NCBI GenBank assembly: GCA_026119855.1
Contig: JAOWBW010000485.1
Span: 1,116,001 to 1,180,000, forward strand
Reading direction: 5' to 3'
Source: Campanula takesimana
Lineage: Eukaryota > Streptophyta > Magnoliopsida > Asterales > Campanulaceae
DNA length: 64,000 nt
Part shown: piece by piece, positions 1 through 12,119 of the stretch
Layout: each line of letters starts with the position of its first letter
How positions within the stretch are numbered: the first letter of the stretch is position 1
Notes under the pieces: generated by a model
Told to the model about the DNA's origin: nothing
Database searches by the model: none
Seen by the model: the letters and a program-made list of their open reading frames with translations, nothing else
Made by a program: the position numbers and the translations under genes

Positions 1-71
1 TAAACGCACCGCTCTACCAAACGAGACTTTCGTAATCTTTTTATCTTAAAATATACATTCGATGTTTTATA

Positions 72-387
72 CTTCCTCCGTCTCAGAGTAATACTTTGGT
101 TGTGCACGTCTATTTCTATTATTAAGGGACCAATAGAAAATGAGTAAACATTGCAAGTAGATTCAGGATATAATTATTCAAAACACTATTCATATTGCAA
201 GTGGACAAAAGATAAGTTAGCAAGTATTGGTTGTATTGTAATTATAGAAGCATTAAAGACAAAATCGTCTAAAATATTATTCATTATTTCTCACCATCAT
301 TTGACTTTTTAGGAAAGACTTTTACTATGGGTTATTATGGGATGTACCGAAATAGAAAATAGAACTCTTACTCTGAGATTGCGGAAG
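72..387. mobile_element. Stowaway-like MITE
   Basis: The ends are inverted copies of each other: CTTCCTCCGTCTCAGAGTAA on the left, and the reverse complement of the right end gives CTTCCGCAATCTCAGAGTAA. TA dinucleotides at 70-71 and 388-389 fit the TA target duplication of Tc1/mariner Stowaway elements. No coding capacity is seen. The family assignment rests on TIR style and TSD only. Confidence 0.7.
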
Positions 388-469
388 TAGTAATAAGTGT
401 TCTTGATTTATCATATTTCAATAAAGATGTTTTATTTATTTATACATCAATTGTATTTGGTAAATTGTA

Positions 470-683
470 CTCCCTCCGTCCTAAAATGATCGTCTTAATT
501 GCCATTTCTCATTGTCCCAAAAAGTTCTTCACATTTCTATGATTTAGGCTTAAAAGTTTATAAACTAACCATGACTAGTGAAACAAGTGTCCATATCCTT
601 AAAAAATTTGAATAGTCAAACGTGAAGACATCCTTAAAAAGTTTGAATAGTCAAACGTGAATATCATTTTGGGACGGATGGAG
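470..683. mobile_element. Stowaway-like MITE
   Basis: Begins CTCCCTCCGTCCTAAAATGAT and ends ATCATTTTGGGACGGATGGAG, an imperfect TIR pair flanked by TA at 468-469 and 684-685. The interior has a local tandem duplication of the segment TCCTTAAAAAGTTTGAATAG. It is clearly related to the MITE at 7637-7815, which shares the core GAATAGTCAAA. The next stretch, 686-1037, shows nothing recognisable. Confidence 0.75.
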
Positions 684-1037
684 TATTAAAATATTTTTAT
701 TTTTTTCTTGCAACAGGCCTTTATCGCCCATCTCAGACAATAAATTCAATACTTTTTTAGTGATAAATTGAAAAAGGATAGATAAATAACCTTTATAATG
801 AAATAGAGAAAAAGTTAAATGAAATTGCACAAATATAGTGTTGGTAGAGCAGATCTAAACTTTTGTCATGTGAAAGGAGAACGTTTTGGGGTTCCGTATT
901 ACAGTCTACTAGTGTAAGTATAGATGAGAATTAAAATCATACCGGACCAATTTTCGAAATAACCTGCAACGGTGTGGGTATGATAAGAATATTTTAAAAT
1001 TCATCAGGTTCGAATCCGGTACATAGTATATAGTATG

Positions 1038-1196
1038 CAAGGTTCTAAAAAGCGATAGGAGGTCGTTAGGTGGCATAGCTGGGCCTAGCGCCTAGGCGGT
1101 CTTAGATGGGGCCTAGGTGGAGCTGAGAATTTAGACATAGTTATAATATTCTAGGCGAGACCTAGGCGGCCTAAGCGAGCGTCTTTTAGAACACTG
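1038..1196. mobile_element. hAT-type MITE
   Basis: A 159 bp non-coding element. The left end is CAAGGTTCTAAAA and the right end reads CAGTGTTCTAAAA in reverse complement. The 8 bp sequence ATAGTATG occurs at 1030-1037 and again at 1197-1204, a perfect target duplication of hAT size. The interior is rich in CCTAGGCG-type inverted motifs. Confidence 0.75.
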
Positions 1197-1373
1197 ATAG
1201 TATGACCCACCCCGACCTGGCTCGACATAAATGATACAATCACTTTAGTGTTGGTGATTATGCCATACGCTCTTGAGAAAGACCTTTATGTTACATTATA
1301 GCTTCATTGTTATAGAGATAACAAACCTGATTATTATATCTTTTGGATGTTTATTATAATAATCATTGTCCCT

Positions 1374-1488
1374 GCCGATGAGCCTTTGGCTTAATGGCAT
1401 AAGCCCTTGTCTTCCAAAGTGAAGGTCAAGGGTTCAGATCCCCTCCCCTACTTGTATTAAAAACTGTTGTAATTTGGCTACAAAATAA
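1374..1488 (+). mobile_element. tRNA-derived SINE
   Basis: A 115 bp insertion whose head has an A box (TGGCTTAATGG at 1387) and a B box-like GGTTCAGATCC (1431). Between them lies an anticodon-loop-like CTTCCAA, giving a tRNA-Gly(UCC)-like appearance. The tail is A-rich. The 16 bp sequence AATAATCATTGTCCCT occurs at 1358-1373 and again at 1489-1504, a perfect target duplication. The related LTR D2 shows the uninterrupted equivalent site at about 2352-2368, which supports a real insertion. Confidence 0.8.
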
Positions 1489-2237
1489 AATAATCATTGT
1501 CCCTAGCACTTATGAAGAACTAGCATTATAATGGATAATCATATAATGATTATGGTGCATGAGATGCGGATTAAACTTGTGGGTGCTTGTTGGAGAACCA
1601 GTATTGGATAGATCCGTTATGAGATTCATATCATGTTCAAATATCATAATTATATCTCATAATAGTTATATCATTTGAATCATTAGACCTGAGATTATCA
1701 TGGTCTTCCACGTGATGAACGTTGTGTTTGACGTACTCAAACGCTACCCTTAACTAGGTAGTTATAAAGGCTACGATTGACATGATTGGATTCTTGTAGG
1801 GAAGAATAATAATTCAAGATAAGATTTGTCTCTCTCAAGAAAGATATCTGCTTGGTCGCTCACTGAGTGACATTGATGAAATGCGTGGTCACGCTCAGAT
1901 GAATTGATGAGATCAATGTCATTTTATCAATCTACTCGCGATCGAAAAAACATTGGACTACATAAGTTGACTTGGATCATGACTTATGTCCAATATGATG
2001 TCGTGTGACAAAGCGATTGTGATATGTTCTATTTATGGATACTTTGGACTTTCAAAGTTGTATTATTTGGGTAGTCATAACGGCTTGCTAGAGTCCGTTA
2101 AATGACTTACGTGTTCTGATTGGTTCGGACTCGTTACCAACTTAGTATAATCCTATTGAGTCACACACAATAGAACGGATTGAAAAGGCTGGAAAAATCT
2201 GGAATTTGCACTGTGACGTACGGCTGCTTGAGAGGAG

Positions 2238-4802
2238 TGTTGGTGTGTATGCTCTAGGCACATTATTTGAACGATTAATGTTATTATTTGCTTATGCTTT
2301 AATAAAGATATTGAATGTTTGATTATTATATCTTTTGCATGCTTATTATAATAATCCCCGTCCTTGATAATTATGATTAATTATTAGTATAAGTTTAATA
2401 GATAATCATATGATGATTATGTGTATGCGATACAATTAGACTTATGGGTATCTGTTGGAGAACAAATACTGGACTGACCCCTATGAGATTTATGTCATGG
2501 TCACAATGTCATAATTAAGTCTCATATAGTTATATCATTGGAATCTCTAGAACTGAGGTTATTACAGTCTTTCACATAATGAACATTACGCTTAACATAT
2601 TCAAACGTTACCCTTAGCCGGGTAGCTATAAAGAATATGATTGGCGTAATCGGAATCATGTAGGGAAGAGTAATAATCCAAGATGAGATTTGTTCCTCGT
2701 CATGAGAGATGTCAAGCTTTGGCCACTCGATGAATGGTATTCATGAAATACATGGCCATGCTCAAATGAATTGATTGGATCAATGTCATTTGTATTATCA
2801 ATACATTTGGGATCGAGAAAGCATTGAACATAGGTAAGTTGACCATCCATTGACCATGGCTTACGTTCAATAGACATCGTGTAACAAAGAGATTGTGTTA
2901 TGTTCTATTTTAGGTAACTTTGGATTTCAAAGTTATACTAATTGGGTGGTCATAATGGCTTGCTAGAGTCCGCTTATGACTTACGAGGTTTGAATGGTTC
3001 GGACTCGTTGCCAACTTAGTATAATCCTATTGGGTCACACACGCAAAACGGATAATTAAAAGGAGAAAAAAATGAGGAAACTGGCAAGGGGAGCCGTACA
3101 GCTGGCTGGCCACCGTACGTAGAGCTGTCAATTTGGGACCGTCCCGTCGGGATGTCCCGTCCCGCTATACATATGGGACGGGACGGGACATCATAATCTA
3201 ATCCCGTTAGAATGCGGGACTATTCGGGACGTCCCGTTTGGGACGCGGGACAAACGGGATGGGACGCGGGACAAATGGGACATCCCGCATTTTTTTAAAA
3301 CCCAGACCCAGGCAATCAATCATAACTCTCTCTAGGCCCAATCCCTCCCAGCCCAATCCCTCCCAACCCAATCCCTCCCAACCCAAGTCCCAATCCCTCC
3401 CAACCCAGTTTACTACCTCTCCCAAAAAACTAACGATAGCCAAAATCTAACCCTAGCCGCGATTTGTAAAGCACGAACACGAACTCCTTCCACAACGGCG
3501 GCGACTGGCTTGACTGATCCGGCGACGAGGCGAATGGACTGATCCGGCGATGAGGCGAGGCGACTGGAATGATCCGGCGACGAGGCGACTGTCGACGATT
3601 AATCCAAATCCCAAATCAAATCATTCACTCACAGTCTCACACCCCGTTCAATTCATCACTCAGTCATGTAACCCTAGCCGACGACGGGCGACGAGTACGT
3701 CTAGTAGACTACTCTCAAGTCTCAATCCGCCGCCGCACTCTCTTCTCCCACACCGACGGCGACGGCCGACGAGGCGATAACCAGTACCGCGGTCGACGAG
3801 GCGATAACCAGGTCCTCTTCTCTCCTATTCTCTTCTCTGTACCTCATTTTGTATGTGCTATCCGGCTATCCCCAAATATATTATGAAATAATTGGTTATT
3901 GAGATCATTCAAAATTTCTTGGTTTAGTTTACATGATTTATTAGTCAATATTCAAACTTAATTTGCATTTGGGGAACACATTGCTGTGTTATGTATGCTA
4001 CACTACCTCTGCCATAAAAAGAGTCGTATTTTAACCATTTCCAGTTAGCAGGACATAACTTTGAATGAAAATTTCTTTGACTTAACAAGCATTTCGTGAA
4101 AAATTGACATTTTTTTATCCGGTGATCGCGCGTCAACCTATCCCGTCTTTGTCCCGAATTGTCCCGCATCCCGAGGTGATTTGGGATGGGACGGGGTATT
4201 TACGTCCTGCGATAAATTGGTCCCGTCCCGTCCCGTATAGTTGGCGGGATATCATAGTTTTGTCCCGTCCCGTCTCGTTGTCCCGAATTGACAGGTCTAA
4301 CCGTACGGCTGCCCCCCGACTGGCAGTTTAATTTTTGGCAATTCTTGTTGGACAAGAATACCTAAGTCCTAAAGGGTTTTGAAAACCCATTATATATAAT
4401 GTGGACAACCGGGAATAGTTCCCTATGCATTGATTTTGCAAATCACAAACTCTTTCTTGGAGAGAGAGAATACACATTATATTCTTGGGTTATTAAGTTT
4501 GATTATTCCCTATTATCAAACTTCAATAATCATTAGGAGCTTTGAAGAATTGTTCTTCACCATTGTTTTTCAAACCGAAGGCCTAGCAGTCAAGTTCAAG
4601 AAGGTGTTCTTGAAATCTGTTCGAAGTGTGGATCACCGGTAGAGGGCGTTTCTCTTAGCGTCTTAATTCAAGTTTTCACATTCGATCTACATGGGTTAGT
4701 TTCTTTCATCTTCATATTATGAATTGTTAATCATAACGGATCTAGGCTATTGGGTTTCTTCATGTTATTCTTCCGCTACGCATGATTGCACGAAACCCAA
4801 CA
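2238..4802. mobile_element. Solo LTR D2 nested in D1
   Basis: Starts TGTTGGTGTGTATGC and ends CGAAACCCAACA, with AGGAG at 2233-2237 and 4803-4807 as a perfect 5 bp TSD. It is homologous to D1: both contain the GAACCAGTATTGG-type segment, the GATTTTGCAAATC region and the TTCCGCTRCRCATGAT end. It is itself interrupted by a hAT element at 3120-4299. No internal region is attached. Copia affiliation is inferred from LTR style. Confidence 0.75.
3120..4299. mobile_element. Non-autonomous hAT transposon
   Basis: An 1180 bp element. The left end is TAGAGCTGTCAATTTGGGAC and the right end in reverse complement is TAGACCTGTCAATTCGGGAC. Perfect 8 bp target duplications ACCGTACG lie at 3112-3119 and 4300-4307. 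Both subterminal zones are packed with GGGAC/GTCCC repeats (about 3136-3290 and 4140-4285), as expected for hAT transposase-binding repeats. The interior shows no transposase similarity. Short ORFs here come from the repeats and are not reported as genes. Confidence 0.85.
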
Positions 4803-5309
4803 AGGAGTACGGCTCCTGTTACGGGCTGATTCAGATTCTGCAGATTTTTTGTTGAAAAAGAAATCCCGAGTCTCAATGGAATTAGGTCAAACCCTCATAT
4901 AAATATATGCAGCCGAGATTGAGAGCTTCTAACCTAGGGTTTTGGAAACCTAAATCAATTGTTTGAGAAACAATAAAATATAGAGAGGTAGGATTATTAA
5001 TTTTGTGATCTATGATCATCAAAATTCAATTATCAAAGAAGCAAAATAATTTTTACGAAGAAATCGTTTATTCATCCAGCCTTGGATCTAGCAATCAATC
5101 ATGAAGGTGTTCTTGAGTTCGTTCGACGTGTGGATACCGGTAGAGGGTGTTCGTTTTTTAACACCTGACGTCCGTGTTCATGGATTCGATCTTCAAGGTT
5201 TAGTATTCATCCATCTTATATTTAATTTAATCAACTTGAGCGGATCCATGGCTCTTGGGTTTTATTTCATATGTTGTTTCCGCTGCACATGATCCCTCAA
5301 AACACAACA

Positions 5310-5976
5310 TTTACATATTACCTATGGGTTAATTTCCTGTAAAACAGGGTTTTCCTAGTGATTTGGAAAAATGTGTTTCTAAAAAAAGGTGAGGTGACAT
5401 TTTCGTAAATAATTAAATAGTCAAAACCACTCAACATTATCTGGCACTCCTCAACACACTCGCTGGACCTTTTTAATATAGCAACTGGTCATCTTAAACA
5501 TTGTCACTGGCTATCTATTCACACTTCATTAATAAAAACTTCAAATGCCAGTTTGAGGTTCTAAACGACATCTTTTGAGAATTTTAAACACATAATCATG
5601 GGGCGGAGCTCGATGACTTTTGTTGCTCTTCAAATTTCCTTTCAGAAAAAATCATCTGGCTATCACTTTCAAAGGTTCTGGCTACCAGTCTCAAAGGTTC
5701 TGGCTACCAGTTTCAAAAGTTCTTTTAAGGATTGAGATGGTTTGGTGTGCGATTTGCAATCATACTATTATTTTTATATTTTACTTTCAGTTATGTCCAT
5801 ATAACATGCCAATAAATTATGAAGAACTTAAGAACAAAAGAACCTAGATATGTTTGATTTCAGTTACGTCCTCAATTAGATCTGATTATCAAAATAGTGT
5901 TCAATGTATCAATGCCCATGTTAATGCAACAGTTGATACCCAATAGTTAAAAGGCCAAATTATATCTTAACATATA
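5310..5976. other. Unclassified intergenic DNA
   Basis: No gene, TIR or LTR boundary recognised. The only structure is a short run of about 22 bp tandem repeats, GGTTCTGGCTACCAGTYTCA, at roughly 5676-5722, with a degraded copy just before it. Confidence 0.5.
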
Positions 5977-6211
5977 CTCCTTTTGTCCCACCCGAATTAG
6001 GATTCTTGGTCAATCTAATTATACTTTGACCAATAATTTGAAGAAAAATGATGATGCTAATAAAAATTTAAAAAATGTTATTGTATCACGATTAATAATA
6101 AATTCAATAACCATTTTTAGATTTTCATTAAAATAATTTATTTTTTTAAAATTATTGGTCAAAGTATAATTAGATTGACCAAGAATCGTAATTCGAGTGA
6201 GACGGAGGGAG
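5977..6211. mobile_element. Stowaway MITE
   Basis: Starts CTCCTTTTGTCCCACCCGAA and ends GTGAGACGGAGGGAG, with long internal inverted arms (GGTCAATCTAATTATACTTT and its complement). TA target duplications lie at 5975-5976 and 6212-6213. Confidence 0.8.
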
Positions 6212-6246
6212 TAATTGAAACCCTAAAACTAACATGAAGAATATTT

Positions 6247-7171
6247 TGATGAACAAGAAATAAGATTGAATGAAAGAATTAAACCTATAGCATAGCGATC
6301 AAATATTGTTACTATCAATCCATGAATCTAATTATTTAGCTACTCATATTCATATGAACATGAATAAGAAAAATAATTAAGAACATAAAAACTTGGATTG
6401 AATTGATGAATTCTTCTTTACAACCTTGAAAACTAAAATTAAAGCATGAAGCATAATAATACTAATGGCTGCTGAAGTTTTGTATTTATACTAGGGTAAT
6501 AGGGTTACAAAAAGGAAAAAAAATCAAAATCCTCATGAAATTAGGAAACTGGATCTTCTCTGCCCGTCAACATGTGTGCGGACGCCCACTTTTAGGTGTG
6601 CGGCCGCCCTAATAATCAGGATCAAATCTGAGCTTTTGGACTTTGAAGACTGTGCGGCCGTCTAAACCGGGCTGTGCGGTCGCCCACTTGATCTTGGGCA
6701 AAATAGAGCTTATAAAGGGAATAGTATGCAGCCGCCCATGAATAGTGTGTGGTCGCCCACTTTACTGGAATGTTGGATTTCATCTTTTCTCTTTCTTCTT
6801 GGTATGACTCCGTCCACGTTCATCTCTTTGCCTTCCATTAAGTCTAAATCAGCACAAAAACACCTATTTCCTGTCTAAACATATATCTTCACAAAGAATA
6901 ATACTTGGGGCACAAAAAAGTCACAAAACTTTGCTTACAAAATCCTAAGTGTAATGATTTTATTTGTGCTTTTAATTAGAGTGTGTCGGTCCATTATCGA
7001 TGCAACCAATAAAATATCGACATCGCATTGTGTGAGCAAGATTTTGTGAGTTTGATTTGTGCCCTTAGCATTGCTCCTTCACAAAAGCCATTAAAACACA
7101 ATAATCTCAAGAATCGAGCATAAATTAACCTTGGTAGCATATCATTTGGATGTGTAAAGACACATCTATCA
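6247..7171 (-). mobile_element. Probable Ty3/gypsy 3' LTR remnant, minus strand
   Basis: Read on the minus strand, the sequence TTAATTTGGGGGTATT (7187-7172) looks like a polypurine tract. It is followed directly by TGATAGATGTG as an LTR start. A TATAAATA box at 6490-6483 splits a U3 from an R/U5-like part, and the LTR plausibly ends at TGTTCATCA (6247). The U3 holds five or six repeats of TGTGCGGCCGCCCAC-like sequence (6575-6765). The region 7188-7471 would be the last piece of its internal DNA. The left boundary is a guess and no TSD was found. Confidence 0.45.
6483..6490 (-). promoter_or_regulatory. TATA box of the gypsy LTR remnant
   Basis: TATAAATA on the minus strand, about 680 bp into the proposed LTR. 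Its position fits an LTR promoter. Confidence 0.4.
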
Positions 7172-7636
7172 AATACCCCCAAATTAATTTTTTCTTGTCA
7201 TCGAGTAAAACACAAACCACAATTAAGAATTAAGCTAAAAACTAAAATAAAATAAAGAAAATATTTTTGGGTTGCTCTTCTCATATAAAGAATTTGTTAG
7301 CCAAAAGTCTCAGGGTACCTCACACAAGTGCCATTAAATAGGTACCATTGTAAAACCAAATTGCAACACATACACACTACTAACTCTTTTGATTTTCCAC
7401 CGCAACATGATAGGATGAGTGATGTTAGTGATCAATGCGACCAAAATAAGATTAGTTTATAAAATCACTTAGGGCTCGTTTGGTAGTATGATAAGTATGG
7501 ACAGTAATATTAATAAGGGTACTATTATGGCTGGCTTAACAAGAAGGTCACTAATAATCCTAGCACACAAGCTAAATTTCTGTTTGGTGGAAGCATTATA
7601 ATTTCATGCGTCCTTTGCTTCACCACTAATAAAATA

Positions 7637-7815
7637 TTCCCTCCGTTCCAAAATGATATTCATATTTGCCATTTCTCATTGTCACAAAAAGTTCTTCTTG
7701 TTTATACATTTTGGCCTTAAAGGTGCATAAACAAAACATGAATAGTGAAGCAAGTCTTTATATCCTTAAAAAGTTTGAATAGTCAAATGAGAAGATCATT
7801 TTGGGACGGAGGTAA
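7637..7815. mobile_element. Stowaway-like MITE
   Basis: Begins TTCCCTCCGTTCCAAAATGAT and ends ATCATTTTGGGACGGAGGTAA, with TA on both sides (7635-7636, 7816-7817). It is related to the MITE at 470-683. It lies inside the Harbinger-like element, so it inserted after it. Confidence 0.75.
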
Positions 7816-8139
7816 TACTAAACTACCCCGAAATCATTTTCATGAAAAACGTCTCCTGATATCCCTCCTTCACTTTCGTTGTTTTGGGGGCAAGAACAAA
7901 TCACAATGAATTTAAAGAGAAGCAATTTGCAGAAGATGAACTATGTAAAAAAGAAAAAACAAAATTGATTGCTAAAGAATCAACCAAATTAAACAAATTT
8001 TGTAAATTTTTGATTGCAGAGAGAAAAATTAAGAAAACTTCATATTTGTTAAATGGGTTGAATCGAGCCCTACTAATCACTTCTCCTAGAATCAGTTTTC
8101 CACCCATGTTGGATTGGGACAAGAATGATGCCGAAATTC

Positions 8140-9599
8140 TGTTTGGTAAATTGTATATAACAATAGTAATGGTTTTCTTGAATTTAACGATAATGACAAA
8201 TATATAATGAACCATAATAAACTTAACGGGACAGAAAATAAGGATAAACGATAAATGCAAATATTAAATCAAACCGGGCAATAAATGAAGTCGAGTCTTG
8301 TGTTGGACACAATCTCCGCAAGAAGATATTGCCCCGCACTGGTGCTAACGGTTAGCGGCAATCTTCTCTTAAGATGAAACGACTTTACAATCGTTAATAG
8401 AAGCACTTCAAATTAACGATTTCAGTGAACGTAACAGTGTTTGACACTTTCAGACATTGAAGAAATCTTATGCAACAAGATGATACTGTCTTCTAACAGA
8501 TGCCTTGAGAATTCCTTTGAATTCTAACAGAATTTCATCAAATTCAGTTAAGTATTTAACTGAGTTCGTTAACTCAGTTAAATTTGTGCTTCTCTACTTC
8601 TGAACTGAAGAGAGAGTGCTTTGTGTGATGATGAGTGACTGAGTTGTGATTGGAGTGAGGAATGTCAAACTGGTAGGGGCCTTATATAGATATTGAAGAG
8701 TTGTGGTGGCTGTTGTGAATAATCACAAATTGCACCCATTGGATCTTAGCCGTTGGATCTGATCTGGGTGAAGGGTGGAGATTGCTTGGTTCGGATGGAT
8801 CAACCCAGGAGCCTTGACCCGCCTGTATAAGGAGACGCGGGTCGCCCAATACCGAACCATCACGACCCAAACGATCCGCTCTAACCCATGAACCAACCAC
8901 TGGACCGAACCGGCGCAACCCAGCCCGAACCGGTCTGAGGCCCATTCCAACTGGGCCTAAGCCCACGCGCCCAAGAACCAAACCGCCAAGCCTAACCATG
9001 CCACGGGCCGGACCACCATCGAGCCACCTTGACCCAACCCAATAGCCGAACCAACCCAACTGGACCGCTATCGAGCCGAATTTCGTCAAAAGTTTAAGGC
9101 TCCACAGCTCCCAGCGACCGATGCGTACGTGCGAAGTGCAAAGGGCGCCCTAAACCGCCCATTCCGCCCTTCACGCGCTTCGCGGGTCATAGGTCTATTT
9201 TGGGCAAGCCCAAAATTAACTTATTTACCCATTAGCTTACATGGTTAGCCCAAAGGCCCACTTAGCTTGGAAGCCCAAGTCCACACTTGATTGGAACCTT
9301 CTTAGATGAGCCATATTAAATACTCTCATCTTTTTTTATTTTCCAACCAATGTGGGATGTATGGCTTTTCATATTTCATATCACATAAACTCTTCATTTA
9401 CCCACTTCAACTTGCATACTTTGGACATTAATTTCTCATTCACCCGGAATTGGTTTTGAGAAAATAAATATACCACACTAATCTACTCCAAATGTAGATT
9501 ATAAATATGCAATTAATTTCCATTTACACAAAATGGAACCTAATGGAATTCTTGGTCAAAAGTCGGTCAAACCTCACTTTTCCAAAACAAATTCCAACA
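8140..9599 (-). repeat. 3' LTR of Copia element C
   Basis: This is the left LTR, 1460 bp. It matches the right LTR closely except for a block near 9010-9050 that the right copy lacks. A GC-rich stretch at 8770-9090 gives spurious long minus-strand ORFs in both LTRs. These are not genes. Confidence 0.8.
8681..8688 (-). promoter_or_regulatory. LTR C TATA box
   Basis: TATATAAG on the minus strand, in an LTR read on the minus strand. The same box is conserved at 13837-13844 in the other LTR. Confidence 0.45.
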
Positions 9600-12119
9600 A
9601 TCCCCCACATGAATGACAAACTTAATGCATGCATGAATGCAGACTCGTCTGGAAGTTTCGGCGAACCATTACTGCATCAGGATAGGTAGCTTTTGGCTTT
9701 GAACCTTCCTTAGTAAAATACTATCGGATATACTAGTCGTTTGGTAGCACTATGCTTTGAACCACGTGCTGTATAGTGTATACCAAGACAATAGTACTTA
9801 CACAATAATAGCTCTAACATGTTTTGTTCTCACGTTTTGTCCATTTCGGCCCTGGATCATGCTTGATTTCATAAGTGTTCCAATTGAAGCGGCCTTATTA
9901 CTTCTCACTTATATAAGTGATCTCCTATAAAGAGTAACCTGCATACTCCACCACATAGGTATATGAATCATTAAAAGCTTTAAGCTTACCCTCACCACAC
10001 CTCATCAGGATTTACTTTTAGCACTTGATAGCTTCTGAGAATAGGTTATAATAGGTTTCAAGTGCACTACTAGAATGTCCATAATTTAGTTGTCTCATTG
10101 AACCAAGGGCCTGGGATCTCCATTTCTCATGGTTGAGTGTCCACTATGGATTTCTTTGTTTGTGTGGGTTTTAACCTCATTCCCCTTACCAAACAATTTG
10201 ATCTCTTATTCATACCCTTTTGGTATACAGATCTGCTTTTTGACTTCACATAACTGATTGTGATAGTCCTATCTGAGATCAATTGTTTTATGGTTTTGCA
10301 TCTATGATCATTAAGTCTAGATTTACCATACTTTATGCCTTTTTTTTTTTTTTCTATTTCACATTGTGGTCACAATTCTTTAGGATATGTAGGCATAAAC
10401 TTATTCCAACAAGGAATTATTTCCAAGAATTTATTAGACCATTCAGCTTATCTTTAAGCGTTGTCTAACAACTGTTAGCTTAGATTCTCTATTGAATCGA
10501 GTTATCCATGTTGTCTTGGAAGGTTTCATTGACACTGCTCCTCCATCTATTGTGAACATATTTTCACTTTGGAGTTTATTAGTGTCTGATATTCGATCAG
10601 TATATCCTTTTCATACTATTAAATATCTCATCTATTGTAATTTGTAATCACGTGTATGTCCTTAAGTACTCCAAGTACCTTGACTATACCTTTTCAATGA
10701 TTGATTACAATTCCATTTAGACTTTCAGTCTATTTAGAATGATCAGTCGTTTCGAGTGATCAATTCTTCTAGATGTCAGTTTCTTCGAGTGGTCAGCATC
10801 TCTGTAACGGTCCGATTTCTCGAGTAGTCAGTATCTCTAAGTGGTCTGACTTTTCGAGTTTACCTCTTTAGAGTATACCTTTTAAGAATTTACCTTATAG
10901 AGTCTACCTCTCAAAATTCTACCTTCTTTAGATTTCTTACGAATCCATTTATTCGAGAGTCTAACTCATGAGAATTTATTTGATTCTCCTGACTCTACCA
11001 TTAAAGAGTCTATCATTTTAAGAATCTATCTCTTCAGATTCTATTTCTCGAGAGTCTATCTTTCGAGATTTAATTTTCAAGAGATCTGCCTTTTCAGATT
11101 CACAAGTCCGCCTCATCAGAGTTTATTTCTCAAGATTATTTTCCTTTAGAAATCTATCTTTTGAAATTATGACTCTCTTGACTATTCTTATTGAAAGTCT
11201 ACCTTTTCAGGATCTATCTTTCAAAAGTTTTCTTCTATAGATTCATATTTCAATATTTCCCTTTTAAGGACCAATTTGCAACCCAACGGTTAGCATCACG
11301 GAGGAAGATCAAACAACTTCCAAATATTGTACACATGATTAACTATCCATTTAACCGTTAAGAATTTTCTTTAACAGTTTGCATTTAATTTTCTACCATA
11401 GAAAAATAAGGACCAAAAGACTATCTTCTTTTGTCCACAGACTGTGCCTAGGTTCGTCTTCTTTAAGATGAACTATTTCCACTTACATATGTTCTCTTGC
11501 TAGAACTCATTTATTTCATCCAATGACATATGGTTTTAAAGGAATATCTAATTCCTTATCGTTGGCTTAAGTACTTTTACTTTTAGCCCGTACCCCCACA
11601 CTTGAGGTGTACCCCCACACTCAAGGTGTACCCCCATACTTAAGGTATTTCTAAAACATATTACGATTATTACATAATTCGTAAGGAGTTTTATCAATTC
11701 CTTTCTTGGGTATCTTACTAATAATGTAGTTGTTCGGAGTATTGCTTCACCCCCTTACAATTTTTCTGAGTAAGCCTGACCATTGCATTTATCATCTCCT
11801 TAAGAGTATGAATCTTGCATTCAGCTACTTCGTTTAGACGAAGGTGTATATGGTGCTGACATTTGGTAGATTATGCCGGATTTACAACATAAGAAGCAAC
11901 ATATTCTCCTCCTCTATATTTTGAATCTTCTTAATATTTACATTAAGTTGATTCTCAACTTCAATTTTATAAGTCTGGAAAGCCTCAAAGGCTTCATCCT
12001 TATTAAAAGATATTCAAAGCAATATCTTGTGTCATTGTTTATAAAAGTAATTAAATACTTTTACCTCACCTCGAGTTTGCACTAAATCAAGAGGTGTCGT
12101 GTTTCTTCGTAATTTCCGC
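9600..12119 (-). other. Decayed internal region of Copia C, 3' part
   Basis: No readable pol domain on either strand. The region contains a degenerate tandem array at about 10740-11270, with recurring AGAGTCTACC / AGAATTTACC units of roughly 20-25 bp. It also has three about 20 bp repeats around GTACCCCCACACTTGAG (11590-11646). The 700 bp next to the LTR are homologous to 36926-37614 and 54649-55337. Confidence 0.55.

Larger units (their letters stand above)
1249..5309. mobile_element. Solo LTR D1 (Copia-like), carrier of nested insertions
   Basis: An LTR-like sequence starting TGTTGGTGATTATGCC and ending CAAAACACAACA. The 5 bp on either side are TTTAG (1244-1248) and TTTAC (5310-5314), a TSD with one mismatch. 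Removing the SINE with its extra TSD copy and the inserted LTR D2 leaves about 1.36 kb, close to D2 without its own insert (about 1.38 kb), and the two align along their length. The 3' end contains TTCCGCTGCACATGATC, a form common at Copia LTR ends. No internal region or primer site follows, so it is called solo. Confidence 0.65.

Noticed and set aside
1..40. The minus strand at the window start reads TTTGGTAGAGCGG, like the D-arm of a tRNA.
   Set aside because: Only part of a tRNA would fit before the window edge, and no acceptor stem is visible. Too little to call.
840..1020. TTGGTAGAGC at 840 and GGTTCGAATCC at 1008 look like tRNA A and B boxes.
   Set aside because: They are about 170 bp apart with no cloverleaf, and no TSD was found. 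Probably chance or an old SINE relic.
3207..3450. Overlapping ORFs on both strands with repeated glycine/tryptophan or proline/serine.
   Set aside because: They are products of the GGGAC and CCCAATCCCTC repeats in the hAT element, not genes.
8682..9089. A 135-codon GC-rich ORF on the minus strand, repeated at 13850-14155.
   Set aside because: It lies within LTR C, has low-complexity composition, and its length differs between the two LTRs because of indels.
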